A stretch of DNA of 31,262 bases from Firmicutes bacterium UBA3932 (GTDB taxonomy: Bacteria > Bacillota > Clostridia > Peptostreptococcales > Anaerovoracaceae), in assembly GCA_002385825.1 (NCBI GenBank), contig DGEG01000008.1, positions 739 through 32,000 on the forward strand. Reading direction: 5' to 3'. Positions 16,295 through 24,193 of the stretch are shown here, in pieces. The translations under genes were made by a program, and so were the position numbers. Position 1 is the first letter of the stretch, and every line of letters starts with the position of its first letter. Under the pieces are notes generated by a model. It was not told where the DNA came from and ran no database searches. It saw only the letters and a program-made list of their open reading frames with translations.

Positions 16295-16317
16295 ATGCGC
16301 AACCTTGAAAAGCGCAT
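16295..16317 (+). terminator. Weak hairpin after the glycosidase gene
   Basis: ATGCGC and GCGCAT form a 6-bp stem over an 11-nt loop, followed by CAAAAATC rather than a T-run. May be a weak terminator or processing hairpin. Confidence 0.3.
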
Positions 16318-16377
16318 CAAAAATCTATCGGTTTCCAAGAAGATATTCCTGACCATGAAATTTCAACTACGTTTAGA

Positions 16378-16408
16378 GCGGCTTGCAAAAGCCGCCCTGT
16401 TTTGGTTT
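16378..16408 (+). terminator. Candidate terminator between glycosidase and coat-like genes
   Basis: GCGGCTT/AAGCCGC is a perfect 7-bp stem with a GCAA tetraloop, followed by CCTGTTTTGGTTT, an imperfect T-tract. Together with the hairpin at 16295 it probably ends the glycosidase transcript. The rest of the 16230-16489 gap shows no gene. Confidence 0.6.
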
Positions 16409-16489
16409 GCATTGTAACACAACAGTTGCCCGGCGAATATACTGACACAGATAACAAATACTTATTTGACCGGTAAAGGAGGTAAATAT

Positions 16490-17482
16490 ATGAGTTGTTT
16501 CGGTGGCAGAACATCGCCGGACCTCTTTCAGAACTGCTGCAATGCAAATACACTTTGTGAATTTGACGGTAGACTTGACAAGGTAGTCACGGAACCGATA
16601 TTTGTGCAGAAGGTTTACGACGCTGTTCTTTTCAACCTACAGGGATTGAAGACCGTAACCAATCAGAGCTTTTGCCCTGCCATTCCCAGAGGGCACAGGC
16701 TCAAAAGAGTGGTGGATATCCGCTGTAAGCGTTTTTTCAATCCGGAGAATGTTGACGATCCCTCAAACTTACGATTAAACATAAACACGACGATATCCGG
16801 CGCGTCGTTTATTCAGAACAGTCAGGGAGAAGAACTGGTTGTCGTTGGCCCTGACGGCACTTTTTCGGAAAAAATTATCTACGCGGATACCCATGAATGT
16901 GACGAACAGGGAAAAGGTACTCCTATATTCGGAACGCAAAACATTGCCGTTACGGGAGATGTTCAGGTATGCTTGGATCTGCTGCTCTGTGACAGATATG
17001 ATCACGAAGTCATCTTCACAGTATGCGCAAATGTCAATATTGCACAGGACTGTGCGCCGCTATGCCTGACTAACTTCTTCGAGCTCTGCATCCCCTCTAC
17101 ACATAATGCCGCGTTCCTGCCCAGGTTTGCGGAGTTCTGCAATCCGGCTTGCGAAGCACGGTTGGCTACCAACAATATGGGAAGAGACCTGACTATCTGT
17201 CCAGACGGCACCATAAAAGCCAACCTCATCATCGCTCTGTGCATTACATGCGAAAAGAAAATTATCGTTCCTGTTCAGCTGTGCGTGCTGTCTACAGGAT
17301 TTGTCCAGATATCTCCTCAGGTATCAGCGATCTGCACCAGCTTTCCACAGCTCTTTCCCGATCAGATCGACGACGAGGAGGAGGATGAAGAGGAATGCGG
17401 AAGGGACAGAGACATTCGCGACGAGGATTGTTGTCCGCCAAGAGGGCGCTCAGGCAATTTCCCGAGGGATGGAAAACGCTAA
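16490..17482 (+). CDS. Cysteine-rich protein of unknown function, possible spore coat/exosporium component
   Basis: A 330-residue soluble-looking protein with 23 cysteines and no signal peptide or membrane helix. It begins MSCFGGRTSPDLFQNCCNA. The middle has beta-rich stretches (for example TEPIFVQKVYDAVLFNLQG, PDGTFSEKII, LIIALCITCEKKIIVPVQLC), and the last 50 residues are highly charged (DDEEEDEEECGRDRDIRDED, then CCPPRG). A segment near 205-245 repeats Cys every few residues (FFELC, FAEFCNPACEARL). The ATG has a perfect AAAGGAGG 7 nt upstream; a TTG eight codons earlier is less likely. Stands alone between terminators. High Cys content in a cytosolic protein of a spore former suggests a disulfide-linked coat protein, but this is inference; I do not recognise a named family. 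Confidence 0.7.
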   Translation: MSCFGGRTSPDLFQNCCNANTLCEFDGRLDKVVTEPIFVQKVYDAVLFNLQGLKTVTNQSFCPAIPRGHRLKRVVDIRCKRFFNPENVDDPSNLRLNINTTISGASFIQNSQGEELVVVGPDGTFSEKIIYADTHECDEQGKGTPIFGTQNIAVTGDVQVCLDLLLCDRYDHEVIFTVCANVNIAQDCAPLCLTNFFELCIPSTHNAAFLPRFAEFCNPACEARLATNNMGRDLTICPDGTIKANLIIALCITCEKKIIVPVQLCVLSTGFVQISPQVSAICTSFPQLFPDQIDDEEEDEEECGRDRDIRDEDCCPPRGRSGNFPRDGKR

Positions 17483-17503
17483 TTGTATAAGAGCTGCAAA
17501 AAT

Positions 17504-17545
17504 AAATGGCCCTTCGCATTATGATGCGCATCGGCCATTTTTTTT
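17504..17545 (+). terminator. Strong terminator after the Cys-rich protein gene
   Basis: AAATGGCC (17504-17511) pairs with GGCCATTT (17533-17540), followed by a run of T to 17545; the loop contains a GCAT/ATGC mini-stem. The A-rich 5' side (AAAAATAAATGG) means it could also serve the convergent minus-strand transcript. Confidence 0.88.
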
Positions 17546-17598
17546 ATGTCGGCTCTTTTCCCGGCAGCAGGAGATTATCCTTCTTTCCCATCCTTTGC

Positions 17599-18654
17599 CT
17601 ATGAAAGAGCATCTTCTTCAATGAATTGCCTCTTTCCGCTTTTTATTCTGACAAAGTTCCATATCATCAAGGTGAGGAAAACAAAACTCATATATCCCTG
17701 TAGCGGGTAAATGAAGGCAACTATGTTGGAAAAGCCCATCATAGAGACTGCCAATCCTGCCAGAGCGGATGCCCACACCATCCGGGTCTTCCGATCATTT
17801 TTCGGCAGTTTTGTGCAGTAACCGTAGAAACAGCTTGTAGCTGTCCCGAAAACGGATATGAGCAATACGACGGAATAAAGCGCTCCCGCCGCAGGAACCA
17901 GCAGTTGTGCGAAAGCCAGCATCGGCAGATCGCTTTCCGAAGACAGAATCGGATCCGTCAGCGTGACCAAATACAGTATCAGGGCACACGTTCCCAAAAA
18001 AGATCCGCCCAATGCGGCTCCCCGCTTCACGATCCGCAAATCTTCAGCGTAAACGGTACAGCTTCCCAGTATGGGAATGGCTCCCATCATGTTATATGAA
18101 ACAAAGACAACCGCCGCGATAATCCAATTCGGTGCCAACGGACTTGCACCCGCTGCCGGCTTTCCTTCGATTGAGCCGAACTCCCGAAACAATATAATCA
18201 ATGCCATCGACAAAGTAGCTGCCAGAAGTATGGGTACCACTTTTCCCTGGCGCGCGGATACCGTACCAAAGCCTTTCACCGTAGTAAGCACTACAAGAAA
18301 CATAAGAACGGTACTTCCTGCGACACGCGGCACTCCGAACTGCGCTTCAATCAATGCGCCTCCCGCCGCAAGCATGGCGAAATAGGCCATAAAAAGAAAC
18401 GCAGCCGCAATGATTCCAATTATCAAGTCCCCGGTGCTGAGCGCATTTCCAATATGCACGATTACAAGACCTAAAGCTACAAACAGAAAAGCGATCATCA
18501 GAAGGCCGAAAAGGCCTTTGAAGCCGAACACACCGAAAAACTGCCACATTTCTTTCCCCGAAGCGAAGCCGGCGCCCATGAGCACGCCAAAATATAGGAA
18601 TGCCACGCGGAAAACCGTGAGGGGTTTCTGGCCGGAACGTGTATCTGACTTCAT
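17599..18654 (-). CDS. YkvI family membrane protein (putative amino-acid-type transporter)
   Basis: A 351-residue protein with about ten membrane helices. The N-terminal FLYFGVLMGAGFASGKEMWQFF, with the broken first helix GAGFASGKE, is the hallmark of YkvI-like proteins, which share the LeuT/APC fold. Further landmarks: VVFVSYNMMGAIPILGS and YCTKLPKNDRK. No substrate is established for the family. The start ATG overlaps the rarD-like stop by 4 bases (ATGA), so the two transporters are made together. The C-terminus (RQFIEEDALS) is short and cytosolic. Confidence 0.85.
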   Translation of the reverse strand: MKSDTRSGQKPLTVFRVAFLYFGVLMGAGFASGKEMWQFFGVFGFKGLFGLLMIAFLFVALGLVIVHIGNALSTGDLIIGIIAAAFLFMAYFAMLAAGGALIEAQFGVPRVAGSTVLMFLVVLTTVKGFGTVSARQGKVVPILLAATLSMALIILFREFGSIEGKPAAGASPLAPNWIIAAVVFVSYNMMGAIPILGSCTVYAEDLRIVKRGAALGGSFLGTCALILYLVTLTDPILSSESDLPMLAFAQLLVPAAGALYSVVLLISVFGTATSCFYGYCTKLPKNDRKTRMVWASALAGLAVSMMGFSNIVAFIYPLQGYMSFVFLTLMIWNFVRIKSGKRQFIEEDALS

Positions 18655-19625
18655 GAATCGGCACCTCGGTTTTCACAGCCGGACGCTTCAGTCACTCCCG
18701 CCGGCTCTATTTCGGCCTTCTGTCTTTCTGCTTCCCTATGTGAGCGGATTCCGCCTGCGGTAAATACGGCCAGTCCGCACCAGATGATGAGAAAACCTAT
18801 AAATTGATAGATATCAAAGGGCTCTTTATAGAGAAAAATCCCCAGTATAAGGCCGATGGACGGGGCTATATATTCTGTAATTCCCAGAGCGATTAGGCTG
18901 ATGCGGTTCGCCGCCATGGCAAACAGGGAAAGAGGAATGGCCGTAAAGAGTCCTGACAATGACAAAAGGGCGATCTGATATGGTTCCGCCACTGAAAAGG
19001 CTCCTTTACCATTCAGCTCAGTATAAAGAATGATCCCTACGGAAATAGGAGCCAAAAACACAGTTTCATAAAAAAGCGCCAGCAAGGCCGGAGCCTGGAG
19101 CTTCTTTTTCAATGCTGCATAGGTAGCAAAAGCAAGGGCTAAAACAAGAGCCAACACAGGAATTTGCCCGTAGGAAAAAAGCATGACGCATACGCCAGCC
19201 AGGGCCAGAAGAATTGCTGCTATTTTGTATCTCTCCGGCTTTTCTTTGAAAAACAGAATCCCAAAGACACAGACCATGAGAGGTTCAATATAATAGCCTA
19301 TGCTGGTCTGTATAATAAATCCCGCATTGACCATCCAGATGTAAAGCCCCCAATTGACTGAAATAATACATCCGGCTGCAAAGAATACGAAAGCCGCGCC
19401 TTTTTTCTTTAAAGGCTCCAGGATTCCCTTCCACTTGTATACCGCCAGGCTGGCTATGAATACTATAATGCAGGTTAATACTATGCGATAGAATATGATT
19501 AACAATGGATCGATGGGATCCAGGGCCTTCCAGTAAATCGGAAGCACTCCCCATACCAAGGCGCAGAGGATGGCACAGGCCATCCCCAGTTCATATTGCT
19601 TTTTATCTTTCAGGGACTGTATCAA
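18651..19625 (-). CDS. rarD: EamA/RarD family transporter (DMT superfamily)
   Basis: A 324-residue drug/metabolite transporter with ten membrane helices in two EamA halves. The start ELGMACAILCALVWGVLPIYWKALDPIDP matches RarD proteins (WG-LPLYWK). The second half has ALGITEYIAPSIGLILGIFLYKEPFD, the usual EamA signature. The start is a TTG at 19625 supported by AAGAAGGT 7 nt upstream; the next ATG (14 codons in) has no good ribosome binding site. Substrate unknown; RarD homologues are named for chloramphenicol sensitivity in some bacteria but probably export metabolites. Confidence 0.9.
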   Translation of the reverse strand: MIQSLKDKKQYELGMACAILCALVWGVLPIYWKALDPIDPLLIIFYRIVLTCIIVFIASLAVYKWKGILEPLKKKGAAFVFFAAGCIISVNWGLYIWMVNAGFIIQTSIGYYIEPLMVCVFGILFFKEKPERYKIAAILLALAGVCVMLFSYGQIPVLALVLALAFATYAALKKKLQAPALLALFYETVFLAPISVGIILYTELNGKGAFSVAEPYQIALLSLSGLFTAIPLSLFAMAANRISLIALGITEYIAPSIGLILGIFLYKEPFDIYQFIGFLIIWCGLAVFTAGGIRSHREAERQKAEIEPAGVTEASGCENRGADS

Positions 19626-19681
19626 TTGATTTACCTTCTTCTAACCGTTTTTATCCGGCGTTGGTTCTTTGTTATTAGTAT

Positions 19682-19710
19682 ATTTTATTCCATGCCAAAC
19701 ATTTAATCAA
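19682..19710 (-). promoter_or_regulatory. Candidate SigA promoter for the rarD-ykvI operon
   Basis: On the minus strand TTGATT (19710-19705), a 17-nt spacer and TAAAAT (19687-19682, 5 of 6), about 57 nt upstream of the TTG start. Confidence 0.6.
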
Positions 19711-19744
19711 TGACTTTGTATCTTATCACAACAAACTTATAGCA

Positions 19745-19922
19745 GGTGCCAGGCATTTATAAAAACTTTTGGAGCGTAGGGTTGCGCTCCAGCGAGTACA
19801 AGCAAGTGCCAACCAGGCAGGATGGGCCGTCTGGATCGTACGGCACGCAGCGCGTAGCTTCGTCGAGCGGGAGAGTAACCCTACGCTCCAAAAACTTAAG
19901 ATTGTAGACAATGTCTGGCACC
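19745..19922. repeat. 178-bp palindromic REP/MITE-like element
   Basis: Outer ends are inverted repeats: GGTGCCAGGCATT (19745-19757) and AATGTCTGGCACC (19910-19922), 12 of 13 matching. Inside, TTTTGGAGCGTAGGGTT (19767-19783) and AACCCTACGCTCCAAAA (19877-19893) are a perfect 17-bp inverted repeat; pairing extends imperfectly with CTCC/GGGA beyond it. The ~90-nt centre holds smaller pairs (GTGCC/GGCAC, CCAG/CTGG). The whole could fold into a long, branched hairpin in DNA or RNA. There is no ORF of note and no target-site duplication that I can assure. It fills most of the 311-bp gap between the small protein and rarD; the rest shows only the rarD promoter. Most likely a non-autonomous mobile repeat. 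Confidence 0.7.
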
Positions 19923-19936
19923 GAATGCAAATTCTG

Positions 19937-20278
19937 TTAGAACAGGTTCCCCAGAAAGCCTCCTTTTTTAGAGTCTCCCTGATTGAAAAGCAAAAATAAA
20001 ACTATCAGAATAAGTAACCAACTTCCACCGCCGTCATGACTGTCGAAACAATCGTTTCGACCGCCGCCGAACCAACCGAATCCACCGCAGAGCAAAAGGA
20101 CAATCAGCAGAATGAGCAACCAGCCTCCCCAGTCGCCATCATCGTCATTGTCAAAATCGCATGGATCACAAACTTTACAGCTGTCTATCTCATCACTGGG
20201 ATCGTGATGTCTGCGATGATCTCGCCTGAAATCGGACCCGTCCTTGCAGGGATCACAGTATCTGTAATCGTCTCCCAA
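19937..20278 (-). CDS. Small Asp/Gly/Cys-rich protein with two hydrophobic segments (spore coat/YjcZ-like character)
   Basis: About 113 residues. A hydrophilic N-terminal half with CDPC, CKVCDPC and DNDDDGD is followed by two similar hydrophobic units: GGWLLILLIVLLLCGGFGWFGG and GGSWLLILIVLFLLFNQ, the first longer by a glycine-rich tail. This Gly-then-LLILIVL pattern recalls the short YjcZ-type and coat-associated peptides of spore formers. The frame is open to an ATG at 20365, but that has no ribosome binding site and would translate through the palindrome at 20324-20354. A TTG at 20278 lies 6 nt after a perfect AGGAGGTG (20292-20285), so it is the preferred start. No named family is claimed. 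Confidence 0.65.
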   Translation of the reverse strand: MGDDYRYCDPCKDGSDFRRDHRRHHDPSDEIDSCKVCDPCDFDNDDDGDWGGWLLILLIVLLLCGGFGWFGGGRNDCFDSHDGGGSWLLILIVLFLLFNQGDSKKGGFLGNLF

Positions 20279-20284
20279 TAATAA

Positions 20285-20292
20285 CACCTCCT
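20285..20292 (-). promoter_or_regulatory. Ribosome binding site that sets the start of the small Asp/Gly-rich protein
   Basis: AGGAGGTG on the minus strand, 6 nt before TTG (20278-20276). It is the strongest Shine-Dalgarno near this frame and argues for a TTG start rather than the upstream ATG at 20365. Confidence 0.7.
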
Positions 20293-20323
20293 GGCCTTCC
20301 CTTTGAAATTGCTGACCTGCAAA

Positions 20324-20354
20324 CTTGTAAAAAGTGTCTGACACCAAATACAAG
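20324..20354. repeat. Solo nested palindrome related to the ends of the 178-bp element
   Basis: CTTGTA-4-GTGTC-T-GACAC-4-TACAAG is a dyad centred on 20339. Its right half (TGTCTGACACCAAATACAAG) matches the right end of the 178-bp element and its flank (TGTCTGGCACCGAATGCAAA) at 16 of 20 positions. It is probably a remnant or single-end copy of the same repeat family, placed in the leader of the small Asp/Gly-rich gene. Confidence 0.6.
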
Positions 20355-20411
20355 GTTTTGCTCATTCATAATATGAATTTTGAAGAAAAAGGTGCAATAA
20401 CAGGAGATGTA

Positions 20412-21305
20412 TTATCGTAAAGAACGAATCAGTTTATCCATATCTTCCGGCAGCGGGGCGTTGAGAGTCAGCCTTTCTCCAGTAACGGGATGCCGGAAAC
20501 TGAGCTCTTCCGCATGAAGGGCCTGCCTGTCAATGAGCTCCGGGTCTTCGCCCCCGTATAGCGTGTCTCCTGCCACCGGATGGCCGATATGTGAGAGATG
20601 AACGCGGATTTGATGAGTACGCCCCGTTTCCAGGGAAAGTTGCAGCAGCGTATATCCTTTATCAAAATGTTCTATAACCCGGTAATGGGTTACGGAGGGG
20701 TATCCGTCCGGCATAATCGCCCTCCTGATATCGACAGTCTCCGGTCTTCCCACGGGCAGATCTATTACGCCTTCATCATGCATTACGATTCCCTTCACTA
20801 CCGCAATATATTTCTTCCCCACAAGACCCTCCGATGCCTGGCGCGTAAAATCGTCCTGACAGAAGGAATTCTTTCCGATGAGGAGTACTCCCGTAGTGTC
20901 CCGGTCCAAGCGGTTGATAAAGCGTATTTTATACCGATCCCCTTTATCGAGCATGTACTTCATAACACCGTTTGCAATGGTGTGATAAGGATGCCCTTTG
21001 GTGGGATGTACCACGATACCTGGCTGCTTGTTGATGGCCAGAAGATCCGGATCCTCATAAATCACATCTATAGGGATATCTTCGGGAGGAAAATCGCTGC
21101 ATTCTTCCGGAAGAATCACGGTGATTCGCTCACCTGTCTTCCCCTTTACATTTAACCTCACCGGACTACCGTCCAGGTAAACCTGTCCCCTGACCTTTAT
21201 CTGCCGCAACAGGCGGGATGAAAAACCCAGCCGACGTTTTAAGAGCTCCTTTAGCGGGAGCTCTGTATCTTCTTCCTCTATGATGTACTGGTATCTCTCG
21301 TCCAT
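20412..21305 (-). CDS. RluA family pseudouridine synthase
   Basis: A 297-residue enzyme that isomerises uridine to pseudouridine in RNA. An S4-like RNA-binding segment occupies about 15-65 (LKELLKRRLGFSSRLLRQIKVRG), followed by the catalytic domain with FINRLDRDTTGVLLIGKN; Asp134 is the catalytic residue. Many relatives have HRLD, here it is NRLD, a known variation. LSLETGRTHQIRVHLSHIGHPVAGDTLYGG (about 230-260) is the other hallmark. It lies 23 nt after nadK in the same orientation. RluD-like or YhcT-like; the RNA site cannot be assigned. Confidence 0.94.
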   Translation of the reverse strand: MDERYQYIIEEEDTELPLKELLKRRLGFSSRLLRQIKVRGQVYLDGSPVRLNVKGKTGERITVILPEECSDFPPEDIPIDVIYEDPDLLAINKQPGIVVHPTKGHPYHTIANGVMKYMLDKGDRYKIRFINRLDRDTTGVLLIGKNSFCQDDFTRQASEGLVGKKYIAVVKGIVMHDEGVIDLPVGRPETVDIRRAIMPDGYPSVTHYRVIEHFDKGYTLLQLSLETGRTHQIRVHLSHIGHPVAGDTLYGGEDPELIDRQALHAEELSFRHPVTGERLTLNAPLPEDMDKLIRSLR

Positions 21306-21328
21306 TAATCCAGAAAATCCGCCTTTCC

Positions 21329-22132
21329 TTATAGAAACTTAGTCTTTACCTTCGTCCAGAAATCGTAATGTTCGAACCGCATCAATTTGACCTCTGTTTG
21401 GGAAAAGCCGAAGGTAACTTCATCAATGCTGCTGTGCCTATGCTCCATCCCGTCTGCTATTATCATGAATCCGCTCTCTTCCCTGGCTTCCGGATGGACA
21501 GTAACAGCCAGTTCCTTTGGAAGCACAACGCTGGAGGTAAAGGATCGATAAGCGGTGGTATTCATAGGCGCAATGGGCGTGATTTGAAGTATAGTCAGCC
21601 TGGGATCGACGATGCTGCCTCCCAGAGAGTAATTGTACGCCGTACTTCCCGCCGGAGTGCAGACCAATATGCCGTCACCGCTGAACCTCTCAATAAAGCT
21701 GTTTCCGATGGAAATATTCAAATGAATCGTAGTGGCATGGTCACCTTTAATGACGATCTCGTTCAAGCCTTGGTATTCATACCGGTTTTCCCCCTGCTTT
21801 ACCGTCGCCTTTACGGTCTTCAGATTCTGGATGTTGTACCTCCTCTGCTTATATAGGAAGATGAACTCATCCAGCTCGTCGGGATGGATCTCCTGGAAGA
21901 AACCCAAATGCCCAGTGTTCACGCCTAAAAACGGAATCGAAGGAAACTCGTATTTATGTAAAGTACGGAGGAAAGCACCGTCCCCTCCTATGCTTATAAT
22001 GAGCTCCGCGTCGGGAGCAAACTTCTCGGGTACCGTAAACCCGCTCTGCTGCAGCTTTCTCTGGAGCAACTCCCGTATTTCCTGCGAATAGGCATCATCA
22101 TTGGCAAATATGTTGATCTTTCTTACGGTCAT
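21329..22132 (-). CDS. nadK: NAD kinase
   Basis: A 267-residue NAD kinase, which phosphorylates NAD to NADP with ATP or polyphosphate. Motifs: GGDG at 49-52 (ISIGGDGAFLRTLHK), GVNTGHLGF (70-78), LNEIVIKGDHATTI, and the NAD-site SGDGILVCTPAGSTAYNYSLGGSI. GGGGGAGGAACAA precedes the ATG at 22132. Gene order pepF-nadK-rluA suggests one transcript, with a 53-nt gap after pepF. Confidence 0.96.
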   Translation of the reverse strand: MTVRKINIFANDDAYSQEIRELLQRKLQQSGFTVPEKFAPDAELIISIGGDGAFLRTLHKYEFPSIPFLGVNTGHLGFFQEIHPDELDEFIFLYKQRRYNIQNLKTVKATVKQGENRYEYQGLNEIVIKGDHATTIHLNISIGNSFIERFSGDGILVCTPAGSTAYNYSLGGSIVDPRLTILQITPIAPMNTTAYRSFTSSVVLPKELAVTVHPEAREESGFMIIADGMEHRHSSIDEVTFGFSQTEVKLMRFEHYDFWTKVKTKFL

Positions 22133-22185
22133 TTGTTCCTCCCCCGGGATCTAACACAACAGATCCTAAAACAACCAGACGGATT

Positions 22186-23988
22186 TCATAGCATGCTTTC
22201 CAATTCGTCCAGCAATTTCCCGAAAGTATCCAGCGCACTTTCTACGGGCGCAGGTTCGTTCATGTCCACACCTGCCAGCTTCAGCAAAGGAATGGGATCA
22301 TCGGATTCACCTGATTTCAGGAATTTAATGTAGGCTTCTCTGGCCGGCGCTCCCTCATTTAAGATCTTTTCCGAGAAAGCTGCCGCTGCAGAATAACCTG
22401 TGGCATATTTGTATACGTAGAACGCATTGTAGAAATGAGGGATTCGCGCCCATTCCATAGCAATCTGTTCATCATATACCACCTGGTCTCCGAAATACTT
22501 TTTGTTCAGCTCCAGGTAGTTCTTGCTGAGCCAATCCGCAGTCAACACTTCGCCGGATTCAACGGCTTCGTGAGTGAGCTTTTCAAATTCGGCGAACATG
22601 GTCTGGCGGAACAAGGTGGCTCTGAACTCTTCGATATACATGTTGAACAGGTACAGCTTCTTTCTCTTATCATTTTCCTTTTCAAGCAAATGTTTCATTA
22701 ACAGGTTTTCGTTCACGGTAGACGCCACCTCTGCGGTAAAAATGGAATGGCCGCCGTATACAAAAGGTTGCGTCTTCCGGGTATAGTAGGAATGCATGGA
22801 GTGCCCCATCTCATGGGCTATAGTGAACACATCCTTAAGCTTTCCGTTGTAATTCAACAATATATAAGGATAGCTGTCGTAACTTCCGAAAGAATATGCG
22901 CCGCTGGTCTTCCCTTCATTCTCATAGACATCGATCCATCCCTGGGAAAAGCCTTGCTTCATGATGGAGATATACTCCTCGCCCAGAGGAGTCAAACCCT
23001 CAGCTATAATTTCGAGAGCTTTTTCATATTCGATCTCGCCCACAGGGTTTTCAACAAGGGGAGCGTACATATCGTACATATGGACCTCATCCAGCCCCAA
23101 TGCTTTCTTACGAAGCCCCACATACCTGTGAAGCAAAGGCAGGTACCGATTTACTGTCTCTATCAGATTTTCATAAACCCGGATCGGAATGTCATCCCCT
23201 GAAAGAGCCGCTTCCAAGGATGAATTATATCTGCGAATCCTGGCGGTAATTACATCGGTCTTGGTGTTGTAATTGTAAGTGGTAGCCAAAGTATTGCGCT
23301 GTGCCTCGTAAGCCGCATACAGGCACTCGAAGGCGTCTTTGCGCACCCGGCGGCTGGAGGATTCCATCAGGCTCAGATATCTCCCATGGGTCACTTCCAC
23401 CGGTTTTCCCTTTTCGTCTTCTATGGATCCGAACTTCATATCCGCATTGTTTATCATGCTGAAAATGTCATTAGTAGCGGATGTGAGTTCGCTGAACTGG
23501 GCCAACAGTTTTTCTTCCGGCTTGCTGAGAACGTGACGCTTCTGCCTCAGGATCTGGCGTATCACATGGGTGTATAGCTTGAGCCCATCGGATTGATTCA
23601 GGAATCTCCATATAAGCTCTTCATCCAGTTCAAGAAGTTCGGGAGTAAAGAAAGAGGTCTTGGCTCCGGCTTTTGCTATCAGACTTTGAGCCCTAGACGT
23701 CATTGCCTGATACTTGGCCACTCTGGTATCTTCATCCCTCTTCATTCTGGCGTATACGTATACCTTTTCTACTTTCTGCCACAGAGCATCCCTTGCGGCA
23801 AATGCATCCAGCAGAGCCTGGGCGCTGTCTCCCAGATGACCGGAAAAAGAAGTAAAGGATTCTGCCATTTCCTCTGCATCTTTATAATCTTTCTCCCATT
23901 CCGCCTCATCGGGGTACATGGCCCTGAGGTTCCACTTGTATTTCTGTTCGATTTCATCTCTCGATCGAATCTTTTTGTTTGTTGCCAT
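22186..23988 (-). CDS. pepF: Oligoendopeptidase F (peptidase family M3)
   Basis: A 600-residue cytosolic zinc peptidase that cuts medium-length peptides. The zinc site is H392-E-M-G-H396 with the third ligand E420 in TAEVASTVNE. The N-terminal helical region and the PepF-specific RFY... segments (ARIPHFYNAFYVYKYATGYSAAAAFSEKIL) are present. Full length for PepF. ATG at 23988 with GGAGT upstream. First gene of a pepF-nadK-rluA unit; an extended -10 lies 35 nt upstream. Confidence 0.95.
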   Translation of the reverse strand: MATNKKIRSRDEIEQKYKWNLRAMYPDEAEWEKDYKDAEEMAESFTSFSGHLGDSAQALLDAFAARDALWQKVEKVYVYARMKRDEDTRVAKYQAMTSRAQSLIAKAGAKTSFFTPELLELDEELIWRFLNQSDGLKLYTHVIRQILRQKRHVLSKPEEKLLAQFSELTSATNDIFSMINNADMKFGSIEDEKGKPVEVTHGRYLSLMESSSRRVRKDAFECLYAAYEAQRNTLATTYNYNTKTDVITARIRRYNSSLEAALSGDDIPIRVYENLIETVNRYLPLLHRYVGLRKKALGLDEVHMYDMYAPLVENPVGEIEYEKALEIIAEGLTPLGEEYISIMKQGFSQGWIDVYENEGKTSGAYSFGSYDSYPYILLNYNGKLKDVFTIAHEMGHSMHSYYTRKTQPFVYGGHSIFTAEVASTVNENLLMKHLLEKENDKRKKLYLFNMYIEEFRATLFRQTMFAEFEKLTHEAVESGEVLTADWLSKNYLELNKKYFGDQVVYDEQIAMEWARIPHFYNAFYVYKYATGYSAAAAFSEKILNEGAPAREAYIKFLKSGESDDPIPLLKLAGVDMNEPAPVESALDTFGKLLDELESML

Positions 23989-24022
23989 CTCTAATACTCC
24001 TATCCGTTTGCTATCTTCGAAT

Positions 24023-24031
24023 AGTATACCA
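24023..24031 (-). promoter_or_regulatory. Extended -10 promoter element for pepF
   Basis: TGGTATACT on the minus strand (TATACT matches 5 of 6, with TGn extension), about 35 nt upstream of the pepF ATG. No good -35. Confidence 0.5.
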
Positions 24032-24039
24032 CAATTGAA

Positions 24040-24068
24040 TTGTAACTAAGACTCTTTTTTGTTATATT
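24040..24068 (+). promoter_or_regulatory. Candidate SigA promoter for murI
   Basis: TTGTAA (24040-24045), a 17-nt spacer and TATATT (24063-24068, 5 of 6). It leaves a leader of about 115 nt to the murI ATG that includes a hairpin at 24152-24171. Confidence 0.55.
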
Positions 24069-24151
24069 ACAGTTATCACCTTATCACCGGATAAGTGATT
24101 ACCCGCTACATAAAACCATAAAACAAAACCGTTAAATAGATAGAATCAGAA

Positions 24152-24171
24152 CCACGGGGCAGACCCTGTGG
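24152..24171 (+). promoter_or_regulatory. Hairpin in the murI leader
   Basis: CCACGGGG and CCCTGTGG pair as an 8-bp stem (one G-U) around a CAGA tetraloop, ending about 6 nt before the AAAGGA ribosome binding site. No T-run follows. It may be a mobile-repeat remnant or a leader structure. Confidence 0.45.
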
Positions 24172-24193
24172 GACGGAAAGGAACAGACAATCA

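Noticed and set aside
16440..16489. Possible sporulation sigma E/K promoter before the Cys-rich gene
   Set aside because: AATATACT-type sequence is present but both boxes match the consensus too poorly to call.
19767..19893. Structured hairpin considered as a tRNA or known riboswitch
   Set aside because: No cloverleaf, anticodon stem or T-loop; symmetric inverted repeats and end repeats fit a mobile repeat better.
22147..22166. GGATCT/AGATCC hairpin between pepF and nadK
   Set aside because: No T-run on the minus strand; too short and weak to call a terminator.
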